Source of the DNA: Nitrospira lenta
GTDB lineage: Bacteria; Nitrospirota; Nitrospiria; Nitrospirales; Nitrospiraceae
Assembly (NCBI RefSeq): GCF_900403705.1
Contig: NZ_OUNR01000012.1
Span: forward strand, 248,001-312,000
Direction of reading: 5' to 3'
DNA: 64,000 nt
In this document: in pieces, positions 33,740 through 42,696 of the stretch
How positions within the stretch are numbered: position 1 is the stretch's first letter
How the letters are laid out: every line of letters begins with the position of its first letter
Translations under genes and position numbers: made by a program
Notes under the pieces: generated by a model
Told to the model about the DNA's origin: nothing
Seen by the model: only the letters and a program-made list of their open reading frames with translations
Database searches by the model: none

Positions 33740-34207
33740 ATGAAACGTTTTCATATCCATATCGGAGTCGACAGCCTCGATGAGGCGATCCGTTTCTACA
33801 GCAGTTTGTTTGGCGCGGTTCCAGTGAAGACCAAGCCGGATTATGCGAAGTGGATGCTCGACGACCCGTGCGTCAACTTTGCAATTTCTACCCGCGCGAA
33901 CAAGAAGGGCGTTGATCATCTCGGTATCCAGGTCGAGGAGGAGAGTGAACTGAATGAGTTGCGCAGCCGTCTTGAGAGGGCGGATATGACGGTCCTGGAG
34001 GAGGGGGCTACGACCTGCTGCTACGCGCGATCGGATAAATCCTGGGTCCAAGATCCGGCCGGTATTCCCTGGGAAACCTATCGTACGATGGAGGATGCCC
34101 ATCTTTTTTCGGAAAGCGCAGGCGATACTGACGGGGCTTGCTGTGTTCCTGACATGCCGGCGCAGCTCATCAGTCTGAAGTCCTCAAGCAGCAAGGGAGG
34201 GCGTTGA
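33740..34207 (+). CDS. arsI: ArsI/CadI-type VOC metalloenzyme
   Basis: The 155-residue glyoxalase-fold protein has candidate metal ligands H5 (FHIHIG), H60 (GVDHLGIQ) and E112 (PWETY). The vicinal cysteines C93-C94 lie in TTCCYARSDKSWVQDP. These features are shared by ArsI, which splits carbon-arsenic bonds of methylated arsenic, and by the CadI group. The 25-residue tail carries a third cysteine pair (GACCVPD). GAGAGGAG precedes the ATG. Position between acr3 and arsC supports a role in arsenic handling; organoarsenical lyase activity is inferred. Confidence 0.8.
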   Translation: MKRFHIHIGVDSLDEAIRFYSSLFGAVPVKTKPDYAKWMLDDPCVNFAISTRANKKGVDHLGIQVEEESELNELRSRLERADMTVLEEGATTCCYARSDKSWVQDPAGIPWETYRTMEDAHLFSESAGDTDGACCVPDMPAQLISLKSSSSKGGR

Positions 34208-34212
34208 ATCTC

Positions 34213-34668
34213 ATGCCGACAGACCCTACCAAGGTGCTCATTCTCTGTACCGGCAACTCGTGCCGCTCGATCATGGCCGAGGCCCTCTTGAATGAACTGG
34301 GGCAGGGACGGTTCCAAGCCTGGAGTGCCGGGAGCTTTCCAACGGGGTATGTACATCCGCGATCTCTAGAAACACTCAGGCGCCATGGCATTGATCCCGG
34401 CCAGCCCTACAGCAAATCCTGGAACGAGTTTACCGCTCACCCCCTGGATCTTGTTATTACGGTCTGTGATCAGGCTGCCGGCGAGACCTGTCCTATCTTT
34501 CCCGGCCAACCGACCAAGCTCCATTGGAGCACGCCCGATCCTGCCAAGGTGCTGGGGAACGAAGCAGACACGCAAGCGGCGTTCGACCGTGTGTTCTACT
34601 TCCTCAAAGAGCGGGTAGAACAGTTGGTTGCGACTTCCGAGCATCCAGGAAACCTCCAGAGTCGATAA
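34213..34668 (+). CDS. arsC: Arsenate reductase ArsC, phosphatase-like family
   Basis: The 151-residue protein belongs to the low-molecular-weight-phosphatase type of arsenate reductase. The signature is C12-TGNSC-R18 in LILCTGNSCRSIMAEALL, and a catalytic aspartate lies in WSTPDP. A redox cysteine pair is plausible at VCDQAAGETCP. It reduces arsenate to arsenite, which ACR3 then exports. GGGAGG lies 11 bases before ATG 34213; a TTG at 34204 overlapping the previous stop is the alternative. It is the last gene of the ars operon. Confidence 0.9.
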   Translation: MPTDPTKVLILCTGNSCRSIMAEALLNELGQGRFQAWSAGSFPTGYVHPRSLETLRRHGIDPGQPYSKSWNEFTAHPLDLVITVCDQAAGETCPIFPGQPTKLHWSTPDPAKVLGNEADTQAAFDRVFYFLKERVEQLVATSEHPGNLQSR

Positions 34669-34847
34669 CGTGCAGGGTAGGGATTTGATGGCTACGGCCC
34701 GGTGAGATTTCTCGATAGGGTCTTCTGTCGATTGCTCGACCGGTGTCGTCAATCCTGTTAGAGTTGCCGTGCGCGGCGCGTCCCCTGTGGCATTCAACGG
34801 CTCTGACGGTCTCCAATATTTTCATGTCCGGTCCAGGAATGAATTCG

Positions 34848-36107
34848 ATGGCCACGGCCGATATTGTCATCATCGGTGCGGGTGCCGCCGGCCTCGCCGC
34901 CGCGATTTTTTCCGGAGAAGCAGCCGGACCTTCAGACACACGATCCATTGTTCTCCTCGATGGGGCCAAGACGATCGGCGCAAAAATTCTTGTGTCCGGC
35001 GGGGGCCGCTGCAATGTCACGCATGAGGTCGTGGCGCCGACCGACTTCTTCGGCAATCGCCGTATTATCAAGAACGTGCTCGCGGCATGGCCGGTTGAAT
35101 CGGCGATCACGTGGTTTGCCTCGATGGGTGTTGAACTCAAGCGAGAAGAGACCGGTAAGTTGTTTCCCGTCACGAATACGTCACGAACCGTACTGAACGC
35201 GCTTGTTGAGCGCTGTCGCGAACTAGGCGTGGCTATTCTTCCAGACCATCGAGTGGCCAAGATCGACCGCCTTCCTGATTCGGGGGCGGGATTTGTCGTC
35301 CACCATAGTCATGGAGCTGTGACGGCGAGTCGGGTGATTCTGGCCACCGGAGGCCGATCGATCCCCAAGTCGGGGAGCGATGGGTTTGGCTATGAGCTGG
35401 CCAGGAGTCTGGGGCACCAAGTCACGCCGACGGTTCCGGCGCTTGTGCCGCTCGTGCTGGATGACCGCATGTTTCACAAGCATCTCTCCGGTCTCTCGCA
35501 GGAGGTCGAACTCACCACGGTTGTGAAGGGGAAGATGGTCGATGCGCGGATCGGCAGTTTGCTCTGGACGCATTTCGGGATCAGCGGGCCCGTCGTGATG
35601 GATGCCAGCCGGTTCTGGTGTGTGGCACAGGAGCAGGGCGAATCGGCCGAGGTCTTCGGTAATTTTTGGCCTGGGCAGAATCAGGAGCAGGTACGGCAGT
35701 GGTTTATGGAGCAGACGAGAGAGCATCCCCGTCGTTCTCTCGGGAAGACACTTGCCCAGCGGCTACCGCAGCGATTCACCGACTTTCTCATTCAGCATGC
35801 CGGTTGCGATAGCCAGGCGGCCATTGCGCAACTACCGAAAAATGATCGGGACCATCTCCTGTCTCTTCAGACGAAGTTTCTGTTCCCTATCGTACAGGAC
35901 CGGGGCTGGAACTATGCAGAGGTGACCGCCGGCGGGGTGCCGTTGGAAGAAGTAAATTTTCGCACGATGGAATCGAAGCTGGTGCCAGGTCTCTATCTGG
36001 TTGGAGAAATTCTCGATTGCGATGGGCGTATCGGCGGGTTCAATTTTCAATGGGCCTGGGCCACGGGACATCTCGCCGGGCAAGCGGTCCGGCGGCCACA
36101 GGTCTAG
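34848..36107 (+). CDS. yhiN: YhiN/BaiN-family FAD-dependent oxidoreductase (intact copy)
   Basis: The 419-residue flavoprotein has the dinucleotide-binding motif VIIGAGAAGLAAA at the N-terminus, LVSGGGRCNVTH near 55 and a C-terminal FAD-contacting block (YAEVTAGGVPLEEVNFRTMES, GRIGGFNFQWAWATG). Family members are predicted NAD(P)/FAD oxidoreductases; the E. coli gene is yhiN and gut relatives act in bile-acid dehydroxylation, so the substrate here is unknown. I chose ATG 34848 because AGGA lies at the right distance; in-frame ATGs at 34824 and 34839 remain possible. It is the working counterpart of the pseudogene at 29970. Confidence 0.85.
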   Translation: MATADIVIIGAGAAGLAAAIFSGEAAGPSDTRSIVLLDGAKTIGAKILVSGGGRCNVTHEVVAPTDFFGNRRIIKNVLAAWPVESAITWFASMGVELKREETGKLFPVTNTSRTVLNALVERCRELGVAILPDHRVAKIDRLPDSGAGFVVHHSHGAVTASRVILATGGRSIPKSGSDGFGYELARSLGHQVTPTVPALVPLVLDDRMFHKHLSGLSQEVELTTVVKGKMVDARIGSLLWTHFGISGPVVMDASRFWCVAQEQGESAEVFGNFWPGQNQEQVRQWFMEQTREHPRRSLGKTLAQRLPQRFTDFLIQHAGCDSQAAIAQLPKNDRDHLLSLQTKFLFPIVQDRGWNYAEVTAGGVPLEEVNFRTMESKLVPGLYLVGEILDCDGRIGGFNFQWAWATGHLAGQAVRRPQV

Positions 36108-36108
36108 G

Positions 36109-36151
36109 AGACCGCTGGCACCGAAGCAAGCCGCTATGCGTGACGCGGTCT
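36109..36151. terminator. Possible bidirectional terminator between convergent genes
   Basis: AGACCGC (36109-36115) and GCGGTCT (36145-36151) form a 7-bp stem in the 72-base gap between the flavoprotein gene and the convergent TPR gene. The loop is long (29 bases) and the T-tract weak, so the call is tentative. Confidence 0.3.
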
Positions 36152-36179
36152 GTTTGGAGTTGTAACAGGGGTGATATCG

Positions 36180-37100
36180 TTAGGGTGTAGTCGCAGCCGG
36201 AGCGGGAACCGGTAGGGGCACGTCGCTCGCGGGATTGGCAGGAGGCGGCAGTTCCGCAGCGGAGGCAGGCTCCGTATGTTCTACGGACGCCGGTGTCGCG
36301 TTGTCTGCTTGGGACGGAAGGTGTTCGTGCCTCGTCGCCTGCTCGGACGATTTCGTCGTGGGGACGAGGGGCTTCGCCTGTTGTGCCCTGAGAACCTCCT
36401 GCGCGGTGGTGCTTTCCAACTTCTCAAGCAGAGCTGTGAGATTGGAATCATGGTGGATTCGTGTTCTGGCCCGCTTCAGATGCGGGCCGGCATCCAGAGG
36501 CCGCCCCTTGTCTATCAGCAGTTCAGCGAGCGCCAGATGCGGAAACGGATCTTCCGGTACGACCTGGATCACCCCTTCGAGAAATTGCGGCGTGAGGGAT
36601 GGATGCCGGAGTCCCCAATATGCTTGCGTGAGATTTAAGAGGGCAGTTGGATTGCGCGGCGCCAAGGCGGCCGCTCGTTTGAAATCCTTGACGGAGACCT
36701 CGATCCCGCCGTTCTTTTCCTGTTGAACCCCAAGGTTGTTCCACAGTGCCGCCATGTAGGCTTTGTCACGGGGTGTGGGGCGCAGCGCCTTGCCGAGCGC
36801 ACGCAGTGCCGACTCTACGTCAGCGTATTCATTTCGATCAAGGGCGTCCCTAATTTTCTGGAGGGCAGGGCTCGGAGCCTCGCCGAATTCGATGAGCCGG
36901 GCCCGAGGGATGTCTTGCGGCGGAGCTGGCTCAACCAGGGCCGGAGGAAAATTGGGCGTGGCATCGAGCGTCGTCGCGGGCAACGAGGTTGGTGTGGGCA
37001 CCGATAGTGGCGCGGGTTGGGCCCAGAGGTGGTAGAAGACAAACGCTCCTAGCAGCACAGCCAGGATCCACAAGGTGGATGAAATATCGCGACGGTACAC
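36180..37100 (-). CDS. Membrane-anchored TPR protein
   Basis: The 306-residue protein has one N-terminal membrane segment (STLWILAVLLGAFVFYHLWA), then a proline-rich linker. Three or so tetratricopeptide repeats cover about 85-220 (YMAALWNNLGVQQEKNGG, PTALLNLTQAYWGL, PHLALAELLIDKGRPLDA). The last 80 residues are low-complexity proline/alanine. The TPR part should face the periplasm and mediate protein contacts. It is transcribed away from the PilZ gene across a 248-base gap that must hold both promoters. Confidence 0.75.
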   Translation of the reverse strand: MYRRDISSTLWILAVLLGAFVFYHLWAQPAPLSVPTPTSLPATTLDATPNFPPALVEPAPPQDIPRARLIEFGEAPSPALQKIRDALDRNEYADVESALRALGKALRPTPRDKAYMAALWNNLGVQQEKNGGIEVSVKDFKRAAALAPRNPTALLNLTQAYWGLRHPSLTPQFLEGVIQVVPEDPFPHLALAELLIDKGRPLDAGPHLKRARTRIHHDSNLTALLEKLESTTAQEVLRAQQAKPLVPTTKSSEQATRHEHLPSQADNATPASVEHTEPASAAELPPPANPASDVPLPVPAPAATTP

Positions 37101-37348
37101 AAGCCCTCCTTAGCACTCCTGCGATATTTGCACGGGGTATGGAATCGTCCAAGAATATTTACGATTGTTGAAGTGTCTCGCCTCGTAAAGATTGAGAGCG
37201 GGCATCGGGTGCGAGACGGAGGAGCGGCGGTCGGCGCATGAACAAGCTGCTGAACTTGGTATTCAGCTTGACTGACGGCCAAACACATTTATAGTGAGTT
37301 GTGGGCAAATGTGTTTGTAGAACAGAGTTGTAAGGGGACTGGTTCAGC

Positions 37349-37873
37349 ATGCCGCATCAGCTTACATGTCCACAATGCCAGAAGGGCACGGTCTTACGAT
37401 CGCTCCCTCGGTCGCCGCGGGAACATGTCGCGTCATGGATTTGGATTTCGCCTTTCCACTGCCAGGAGTGCAGTTATCGGTTCTTGGCGTGCCGGATCGG
37501 GCTTGTTGAGCCGAAGCATGCCATCGATCGCCGCGAGCATCTCCGGATTCCGGTCCGGCTGTTTCTCTCTTTTTCAGGAGGTAAGGTTCGGGGCGAAGGG
37601 ATTGTGATGGACCTGTCGATGGGCGGCTGTATCATCAAGAGCGACGCACAGGTTCACATCGACGATATCTTCTACCTCGAAATTGCGATCTCGGATCAGG
37701 AATCTCCGATCGAAGTGGCGGCGATGGTCCGATCGATCAGTTCCCGAGGCATTGCCTTCAAATTTCTGCGGAAGGCGCAGGACAACAAGCAACTGCTCGC
37801 CTTCATTCAATCCAACGCCGGGACGACCTCGACGGTGTTGTCCAAAGCGGTGGCCTCTGCGGCCGCCCGCTAG
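37349..37873 (+). CDS. PilZ-domain protein with N-terminal zinc ribbon
   Basis: The 174-residue protein has two modules. Residues 7-45 hold CPQC and, about 30 residues later, CQEC, a zinc-ribbon arrangement. Residues 58-150 form a PilZ domain with the cyclic-di-GMP-binding DRREHLRIPV and MDLSMGGC (RxxxR then D/NxSxxG). It therefore probably senses cyclic-di-GMP in the cytosol. No neighbouring gene shows which process it controls. Confidence 0.8.
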   Translation: MPHQLTCPQCQKGTVLRSLPRSPREHVASWIWISPFHCQECSYRFLACRIGLVEPKHAIDRREHLRIPVRLFLSFSGGKVRGEGIVMDLSMGGCIIKSDAQVHIDDIFYLEIAISDQESPIEVAAMVRSISSRGIAFKFLRKAQDNKQLLAFIQSNAGTTSTVLSKAVASAAAR

Positions 37874-37929
37874 CGAATTTCTCCCGCGCACACGTATTCA
37901 ACGGAATCCTGAGACCGGGCGTGCCTGCT

Positions 37930-38235
37930 CTAGGTCGGCGTTTCCCAAGCCGAGGGGAGCGGGTGTTCGTCGAGCAAGCGGGTGTGTTCGGTGAGATCGT
38001 AGGGCTCGACGATCAGGTCGCCTCGATCCATCGGTTCCCCGCACATCGGCGAGCAGAGAAAATCGACAAGAGCCTGGGCCTTCATCTCCGTGGAGAACCG
38101 GCAGAGACCATATTCCGGCATTCCAGAGGACGGGTGCCAGAAGGCTAACTCGATCGCGCTGCCTTGATAAATGCCCAGCGAGCGGTGTCGCACTTGAAAC
38201 CCGCCCGGTAGATGAGACGACGACTCCAGCGACAT
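37930..38235 (-). CDS. Small uncharacterised protein
   Basis: The 101-residue product has no signal or membrane segment. Starting at ATG 38235 places AAGAGG seven bases upstream; a GTG at 38253 is also in frame. The core (GIYQGSAIELAFWHPSSGMPEYGLCRFSTEMKAQ) is predicted mixed alpha/beta, with a C-terminal acidic part. It is divergent from lemA and ends 56 bases from the convergent PilZ gene. Function unknown. Confidence 0.55.
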   Translation of the reverse strand: MSLESSSHLPGGFQVRHRSLGIYQGSAIELAFWHPSSGMPEYGLCRFSTEMKAQALVDFLCSPMCGEPMDRGDLIVEPYDLTEHTRLLDEHPLPSAWETPT

Positions 38236-38289
38236 TGAGACCTCTTGACTCACATATCTTAATGACTATCGCCATGGTAGCATGATCCT

Positions 38290-38308
38290 CGGACTGGACT
38301 ACAGTCCG
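38290..38308. other. Inverted repeat in the gap before lemA
   Basis: CGGACTG and CAGTCCG form perfect 7-base arms around GACTA, 26 bases before the lemA start codon. It could be an operator or an RNA hairpin in the lemA leader; there is no T-tract, so it is not a typical terminator. Confidence 0.35.
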
Positions 38309-38334
38309 GACTGAGTCGTGTAAAGGAGGAGTGT

Positions 38335-38940
38335 ATGAGACGTGCATCTGCGATGAATCTGGCCGCCGGCCTCGTGATCCTGTTCGCAGGCTTGATGTCG
38401 GGCTGCGGCTATAACGATCTCCAGGGGGTGGACGAAGATACCAAAGCGGCCTGGAGCGAGGTCATCAATCAGTATCAACGCCGGGCCGATCTGATCCCCA
38501 ACTTGGTCGCCACGGTGAAGGGCTATGCCGAGCATGAAAAGGAGACGCTGGAAGGTGTCGTGCAGGCACGGGCCCAGGCAACCGGTATCCAGGTTACACC
38601 GGAGACGCTGAAGGATCCGGCCGCCTTTGAACAGTTCCAGAAGGCTCAGGCCGGACTCACCACCGCGCTGGGGCGGCTCATTGCCGTCGCCGAGAACTAT
38701 CCGAACTTGAAAGCCGATCAAAGTTTCCGAGATTTGCAGAGCCAGCTGGAGGGAACGGAGAACCGCATTACCGTCGCGCGCAAGCGCTATATCGATCGGG
38801 TGGCGGAGTACAACAAAATGGTCCGCTTTTTCCCGACCAACTTAACGGCGAAGTTCCTTCTCCATATGGAAGAGAAGCCGAACTTCACTGTGGCGGACGA
38901 AAAGGCTGTGGCCAAGCCGCCAGAGGTGAAGTTTAACTGA
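38335..38940 (+). CDS. lemA: LemA-family lipoprotein
   Basis: The 201-residue protein starts with a lipoprotein signal (lipobox LMSGC near residue 23). It has the LemA pattern: YNDLQGVDEDTKAAWSEVINQYQRRADLIPNLVATVKGYAEHE, then LIAVAENYPNLKADQSFRDLQ and NRITVARKRYID..AEYN. LemA proteins are helical, membrane-attached and usually encoded with TPM-domain proteins, as here. Function is not established. AAAGGAGGAG lies right before the ATG. Confidence 0.9.
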   Translation: MRRASAMNLAAGLVILFAGLMSGCGYNDLQGVDEDTKAAWSEVINQYQRRADLIPNLVATVKGYAEHEKETLEGVVQARAQATGIQVTPETLKDPAAFEQFQKAQAGLTTALGRLIAVAENYPNLKADQSFRDLQSQLEGTENRITVARKRYIDRVAEYNKMVRFFPTNLTAKFLLHMEEKPNFTVADEKAVAKPPEVKFN

Positions 38941-38954
38941 ACCCGATCAACGCG

Positions 38955-39845
38955 ATGCCTCTCATCAACATGAGCCGTGTCTGGCGCAAGCCGGCGCGGC
39001 TCTTTGTCTTTCTTGCGATGCTCCTGACCCCGGGTTTGGCCTGGCCGCTCGATGTGCCGCCGCTGACCGGGCGCGTGATGGATCTGGCGCATGCCTTATC
39101 GGCCAGTGATGTCGATCGGCTGACGGCTGATCTCCAGGCGCACGAGACGAGCAGTGGCAATCAAGTGGTGGTGCTTACGCTGCCGTCGCTCGAAGGCGAA
39201 CCGCTCGAACCGTTTGCCCACCGCGTCGCCACCACGTGGAAGCTCGGTCAGAAGGGAACGGACAACGGGGCGTTGCTGCTGGTGGCGTTGAAGGAGCGCA
39301 GAGTCCGAATCGAAGTGGGCTATGGTCTTGAAGGGACCTTGACGGATGCCAAATCGGCACAGATTATTCGCAACGAGATTGTTCCGCGGTTCCGTTCCGG
39401 AGATTTGCCGGGTGGGATTGTCGCTGGGGTCGCCGCGATTCTGAAGACCATTGAAGGGACCTATCAGGCGCCGGAGAGGCCGGCGGTGTCTGCAGGCGGC
39501 GGGGACACCGTCGGTCAGATTCTGATGGCCCTGATTGTCGGCGTCGTCTTTGGCTTGGCCTTCTCAAATGTGAATCGTCTGGTCGGCGCTCTGGCCGGCG
39601 CGGGACTCTCTGTGTGGTTGTCCCCTTGGCTGATCCCGGCTATCGTCACGGGCGTGGTCACCTTGCTGCTTGTGGTGGTGTTCGGTAGTGCGATGTCGGG
39701 CCGGCGGGGTTATGGTGTTGATGATTGGACCTCGTACAGCAGTCGAGGCGGGGGCTGGGGCGGTGGCTCGTTCGGGGGTGGGGGCGGAGGATTCAGCGGC
39801 GGGGGTGGAGATTTCGGGGGAGGAGGCGCGAGTGGCGACTGGTAA
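38955..39845 (+). CDS. TPM-domain membrane protein (YgcG-like)
   Basis: The 296-residue protein has a signal peptide, a TPM (TLP18.3/Psb32/MOLO-1) domain (about 35-165; GRVMDLAHALSASDVDRL, SSGNQVVVLTLPSLEG, IEVGYGLEGTLTDA), two membrane segments around 180-240 and a glycine-rich tail with GGGSFGGGGGGF runs. This is the standard partner of LemA in many bacteria. TPM proteins are linked to membrane-protein turnover and stress. It is 14 bases after lemA, and its last codons contain the ribosome-binding site and start of the next gene. Confidence 0.88.
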   Translation: MPLINMSRVWRKPARLFVFLAMLLTPGLAWPLDVPPLTGRVMDLAHALSASDVDRLTADLQAHETSSGNQVVVLTLPSLEGEPLEPFAHRVATTWKLGQKGTDNGALLLVALKERRVRIEVGYGLEGTLTDAKSAQIIRNEIVPRFRSGDLPGGIVAGVAAILKTIEGTYQAPERPAVSAGGGDTVGQILMALIVGVVFGLAFSNVNRLVGALAGAGLSVWLSPWLIPAIVTGVVTLLLVVVFGSAMSGRRGYGVDDWTSYSSRGGGWGGGSFGGGGGGFSGGGGDFGGGGASGDW

Positions 39846-40506
39846 AGCGGCGGCGTTGTCGGACGCAGATCGAGAGCGAATCCGGCGGGCGGTCCATGCC
39901 GCTGAACAGCAGACCAGCGCGGAGATTGTGCCGATGATTGTCGCGCGCTCCGGTCTCTATCGCGACGCTCGACATTGGGCGGGGCTGATCACCGCGCTCA
40001 CCATGTTGGCCGCGCTGTTGGCCGTCGAGGTTTCCTGGCTTCCCTGGGGATGGCCTACCTCGAATGCGGCGTGGCTGGTTCTTGCCGTCATGCTCGCCTA
40101 TGCGGGTGGGAGCTGGAGTGGAACGTTGCCGCCGGTCATCCGCCTGCTGACCGCACCGGCTCGCTTGCGGCACAAGGTCGCGTTACGAGCCGAACGGGCC
40201 TTTGCCCAGCATGCGATCGCACAGACGCGGGAGCGGACGGGTGTGCTGATCATGCTGTCGATGTTAGAGCGGCAGATCTATGTGCTGCCGGATCGCTCGT
40301 TAGCGGGATTGGTGTCGGCAGAACGGTGGAAGCAGGTGGTGCAAGCCGCCGTCGAGCGCCTGCGGGGCGACGACATCGTCGAAGGACTGACAGAGGCCAT
40401 TGCCGCCTGCGGAGCGGCGCTGGCCGATGCGTGTCCTGCGCGACCTGGCGACAACCCCAACGAATTGCCGGACCAGGTTATCGACGAACGGCAATCGTTC
40501 CTGTGA
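39832..40506 (+). CDS. Second TPM-domain membrane protein
   Basis: I start this at GTG 39832, behind GGAGGAGG and overlapping the previous gene by 14 bases, which gives 224 residues without the glycine-coded extension. Residues 8-45 (SDADRERIRRAVHAAEQQTSAEIVPMI) and 110-190 (TRERTGVLIMLSMLERQIYVLPDRSL) are the TPM halves. Two membrane helices lie between them. It is the third member of the lemA/TPM/TPM set and likely works in the same membrane complex. Confidence 0.8.
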   Translation: MATGKAAALSDADRERIRRAVHAAEQQTSAEIVPMIVARSGLYRDARHWAGLITALTMLAALLAVEVSWLPWGWPTSNAAWLVLAVMLAYAGGSWSGTLPPVIRLLTAPARLRHKVALRAERAFAQHAIAQTRERTGVLIMLSMLERQIYVLPDRSLAGLVSAERWKQVVQAAVERLRGDDIVEGLTEAIAACGAALADACPARPGDNPNELPDQVIDERQSFL

Positions 40507-40543
40507 TAGACGCCTCGCCGTTGTTCCGCTAGAATCCGCATCC

Positions 40544-42160
40544 ATGTCCGAGTCACGCGCACCTTCTACCGCCGTACCCCCTGCGACAAGCGATCAACGG
40601 TCAGTGGTGAAAGCCGCCGGCATCATCGGCATCGGCACCTTCGCCAGCCGGATTCTCGGATTTATCCGGGACATGGTCATGGCCGGCCTCTTCGGCGCGA
40701 CGGCGGCGGCGGATGCCTTTTATGTCGCGTTCCGGGTTCCCAGTCTGTTGCGCGAGCTGTTCGCCGAAGGCTCCATGTCGGCGGCCTTCATTCCCGTGTT
40801 CACCGAATATCACCAAGAGAAAACCAAGCGCGAAGCCTGGGAATTGGCCAGTGCCGTCTTCACGACGCTCCTGACGATCGTGACAGGGACCGTGCTTGTC
40901 GGGATTGCCGTGACGCCTGTCATCGTGTGGTATCTCGCGCCGGGCTTTCATGACAATCCGGCCAAGCTCACGCTGGCGATTGTCCTCTCCCGCGTGATGT
41001 TTCCCTATTTGCTGTTTATCAGTCTTGCGGCGTTAGCGATGGGGATCCTGAATTCGCTGCGGGCGTTTGCGGCCCCCGCGTTCTCGCCGCTGTTTCTGAA
41101 CGTGTTCATGATCGGATGCGCGCTGTTTCTGTCGCCGCATCTGCCGGAGCCGATTGTCGGTGTGGCCATCGGGGTGGTTGCGGGCGGCGCGGCGCAGTTT
41201 GCGATGCAACTGCCGGGATTGGCTCGCCGGGGGTTTCTGTTCGGCTGGCGGTTCGACCCGGGGCATCCCGGTGTCAGGCGGATCGGCCGTTTGATGGTTC
41301 CCTCGCTTCTGGGCCTGTCGGTGACGCAAATCAATCTGACCGTGAGCACGATTCTCGCCTCGTTCTATGTAGGGGGCCCCACCTATCTGTTTTACGGGAT
41401 GCGGCTGATCCAGTTTCCACTCGGCATCTTTGGCGTGGCCCTGGCGACGGCGATTCTTCCGACCCTCTCTGCCCAGGCTGCGCGGGGTGCGATGGACGAA
41501 TTACGGACGACGTTCGGATTTGGGTTGCGGATGATTCTCTTCATTATCCTGCCGGCGATGGCCGGCTTGATCCTGTTACGCACCCCGATCGTGCATTTGT
41601 TTTTTGAGCATGGGACGTTCACGGCCCAGGATACGACGGAGACGGCGCTGGCTGTGTTGTGTTATGCCGTCGGCCTCTGGGCATTTGGCGGGGTGCGAAT
41701 CATTGTGGCGGCATTTTATTCCATGCAGGATACGACGCTTCCTGCGATTTCTGCTGCGGTGGCCGTGGCGGCGAATATCCTGCTCTCGCTGGTGCTGATG
41801 CCGATGCTTGGCGCGGCCGGTTTGGCGTTGGCGACGGCACTCGCGGCCATGATAAACGGCAGTATCTTGATCGTCGTCTTGAATCGCCGGCTGGGCGGCG
41901 TGGAGTGGGGATCCGTGGGGCGATCGTCCATCAGAGTCGTGCTCGCGTGTCTCCCGTTGATCGCGATCTGTTTCTGGGCCGCGAGCGCCTCGCTCTGGAC
42001 GCATCCCGGTGAGTGGATTGAAAAGTCGGTGTTGCTGACCGTTGCGATCGGAGGCAGCGTGGGAGGCTATCTGGGCGTTCATGTCCTGTTGAAATCCGAC
42101 GAATTGGATGTGGTGTGGGGCATGGTCCGAAGAAAACTCGGTCGAGTAGCCGGCCGGTAA
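40544..42160 (+). CDS. murJ: Lipid II flippase MurJ
   Basis: The 538-residue protein has about 14 membrane helices and MurJ signatures: SRILGFIRDMVMAGLFGATAAADAFYVAFRVPSLLRELFAEGSMSAAFIPVF at the N-terminus and a second half with YSMQDTTLPA. It flips the peptidoglycan precursor lipid II across the inner membrane. ATG 40544 begins directly before the conserved domain; a longer frame would reach back into the upstream gene. It ends two bases before the next start. Confidence 0.93.
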   Translation: MSESRAPSTAVPPATSDQRSVVKAAGIIGIGTFASRILGFIRDMVMAGLFGATAAADAFYVAFRVPSLLRELFAEGSMSAAFIPVFTEYHQEKTKREAWELASAVFTTLLTIVTGTVLVGIAVTPVIVWYLAPGFHDNPAKLTLAIVLSRVMFPYLLFISLAALAMGILNSLRAFAAPAFSPLFLNVFMIGCALFLSPHLPEPIVGVAIGVVAGGAAQFAMQLPGLARRGFLFGWRFDPGHPGVRRIGRLMVPSLLGLSVTQINLTVSTILASFYVGGPTYLFYGMRLIQFPLGIFGVALATAILPTLSAQAARGAMDELRTTFGFGLRMILFIILPAMAGLILLRTPIVHLFFEHGTFTAQDTTETALAVLCYAVGLWAFGGVRIIVAAFYSMQDTTLPAISAAVAVAANILLSLVLMPMLGAAGLALATALAAMINGSILIVVLNRRLGGVEWGSVGRSSIRVVLACLPLIAICFWAASASLWTHPGEWIEKSVLLTVAIGGSVGGYLGVHVLLKSDELDVVWGMVRRKLGRVAGR

Positions 42161-42162
42161 GG

Positions 42163-42693
42163 ATGCGCATGCGACGAGCGATCTTGTTCAAATCACAGTG
42201 GGGCTGGATGGGGATTGCTGAAACCGGCAAAGGGGTCGACGGTATCGCGTTGCCGCAGACCTCGAAGCAGCGGGCGATCGCCGTTCTCCTTGAGCAGGCT
42301 CCCGATGCGCTGGTCATGGAACCGTCTCTACAACTGGATAGAGCGCAGGCGCAGTTGCTGGACTATCTTGCGGGTACACGGCGGACCTTTGATGTGCCAT
42401 TGGACCTCTCGCGAGGCACCGCGTTTCAACGACAGGTGTGGCGGGCACTCTTGCGGGTCCCCTACGGCAAGCTCCGGTCCTATCAATGGGTCGCGCTCCG
42501 CGTCGGAGGCCGGCAATATGCCCGTGCAGTCGGCAATGCGGTAGGAGCGAACCCATTGCCTATTCTCGTTCCGTGCCATCGCATTGTGGCCCACGATGCG
42601 ACGTTGGGTGGGTTCTCCGGCGGATTGCCGACCAAACGCAAGCTCCTGACCCTTGAAGGCACGCTGACCCAACTGCAGCGGGGGCGGACCTGA
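42163..42693 (+). CDS. ogt: Methylated-DNA--protein-cysteine methyltransferase
   Basis: The 176-residue protein has the suicide-enzyme active site PCHRIV with the acceptor C138. The preceding helix-turn-helix region is typical (FQRQVWRALLRVPYGKLRSYQWVA...ARAVGNAVGANPLPILVPCHR). It removes alkyl groups from O6-guanine in DNA. The N-terminal domain is short. ATG 42163 is two bases after the murJ stop, and 42169 is a possible alternative. Confidence 0.9.
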   Translation: MRMRRAILFKSQWGWMGIAETGKGVDGIALPQTSKQRAIAVLLEQAPDALVMEPSLQLDRAQAQLLDYLAGTRRTFDVPLDLSRGTAFQRQVWRALLRVPYGKLRSYQWVALRVGGRQYARAVGNAVGANPLPILVPCHRIVAHDATLGGFSGGLPTKRKLLTLEGTLTQLQRGRT

Positions 42694-42696
42694 TCG

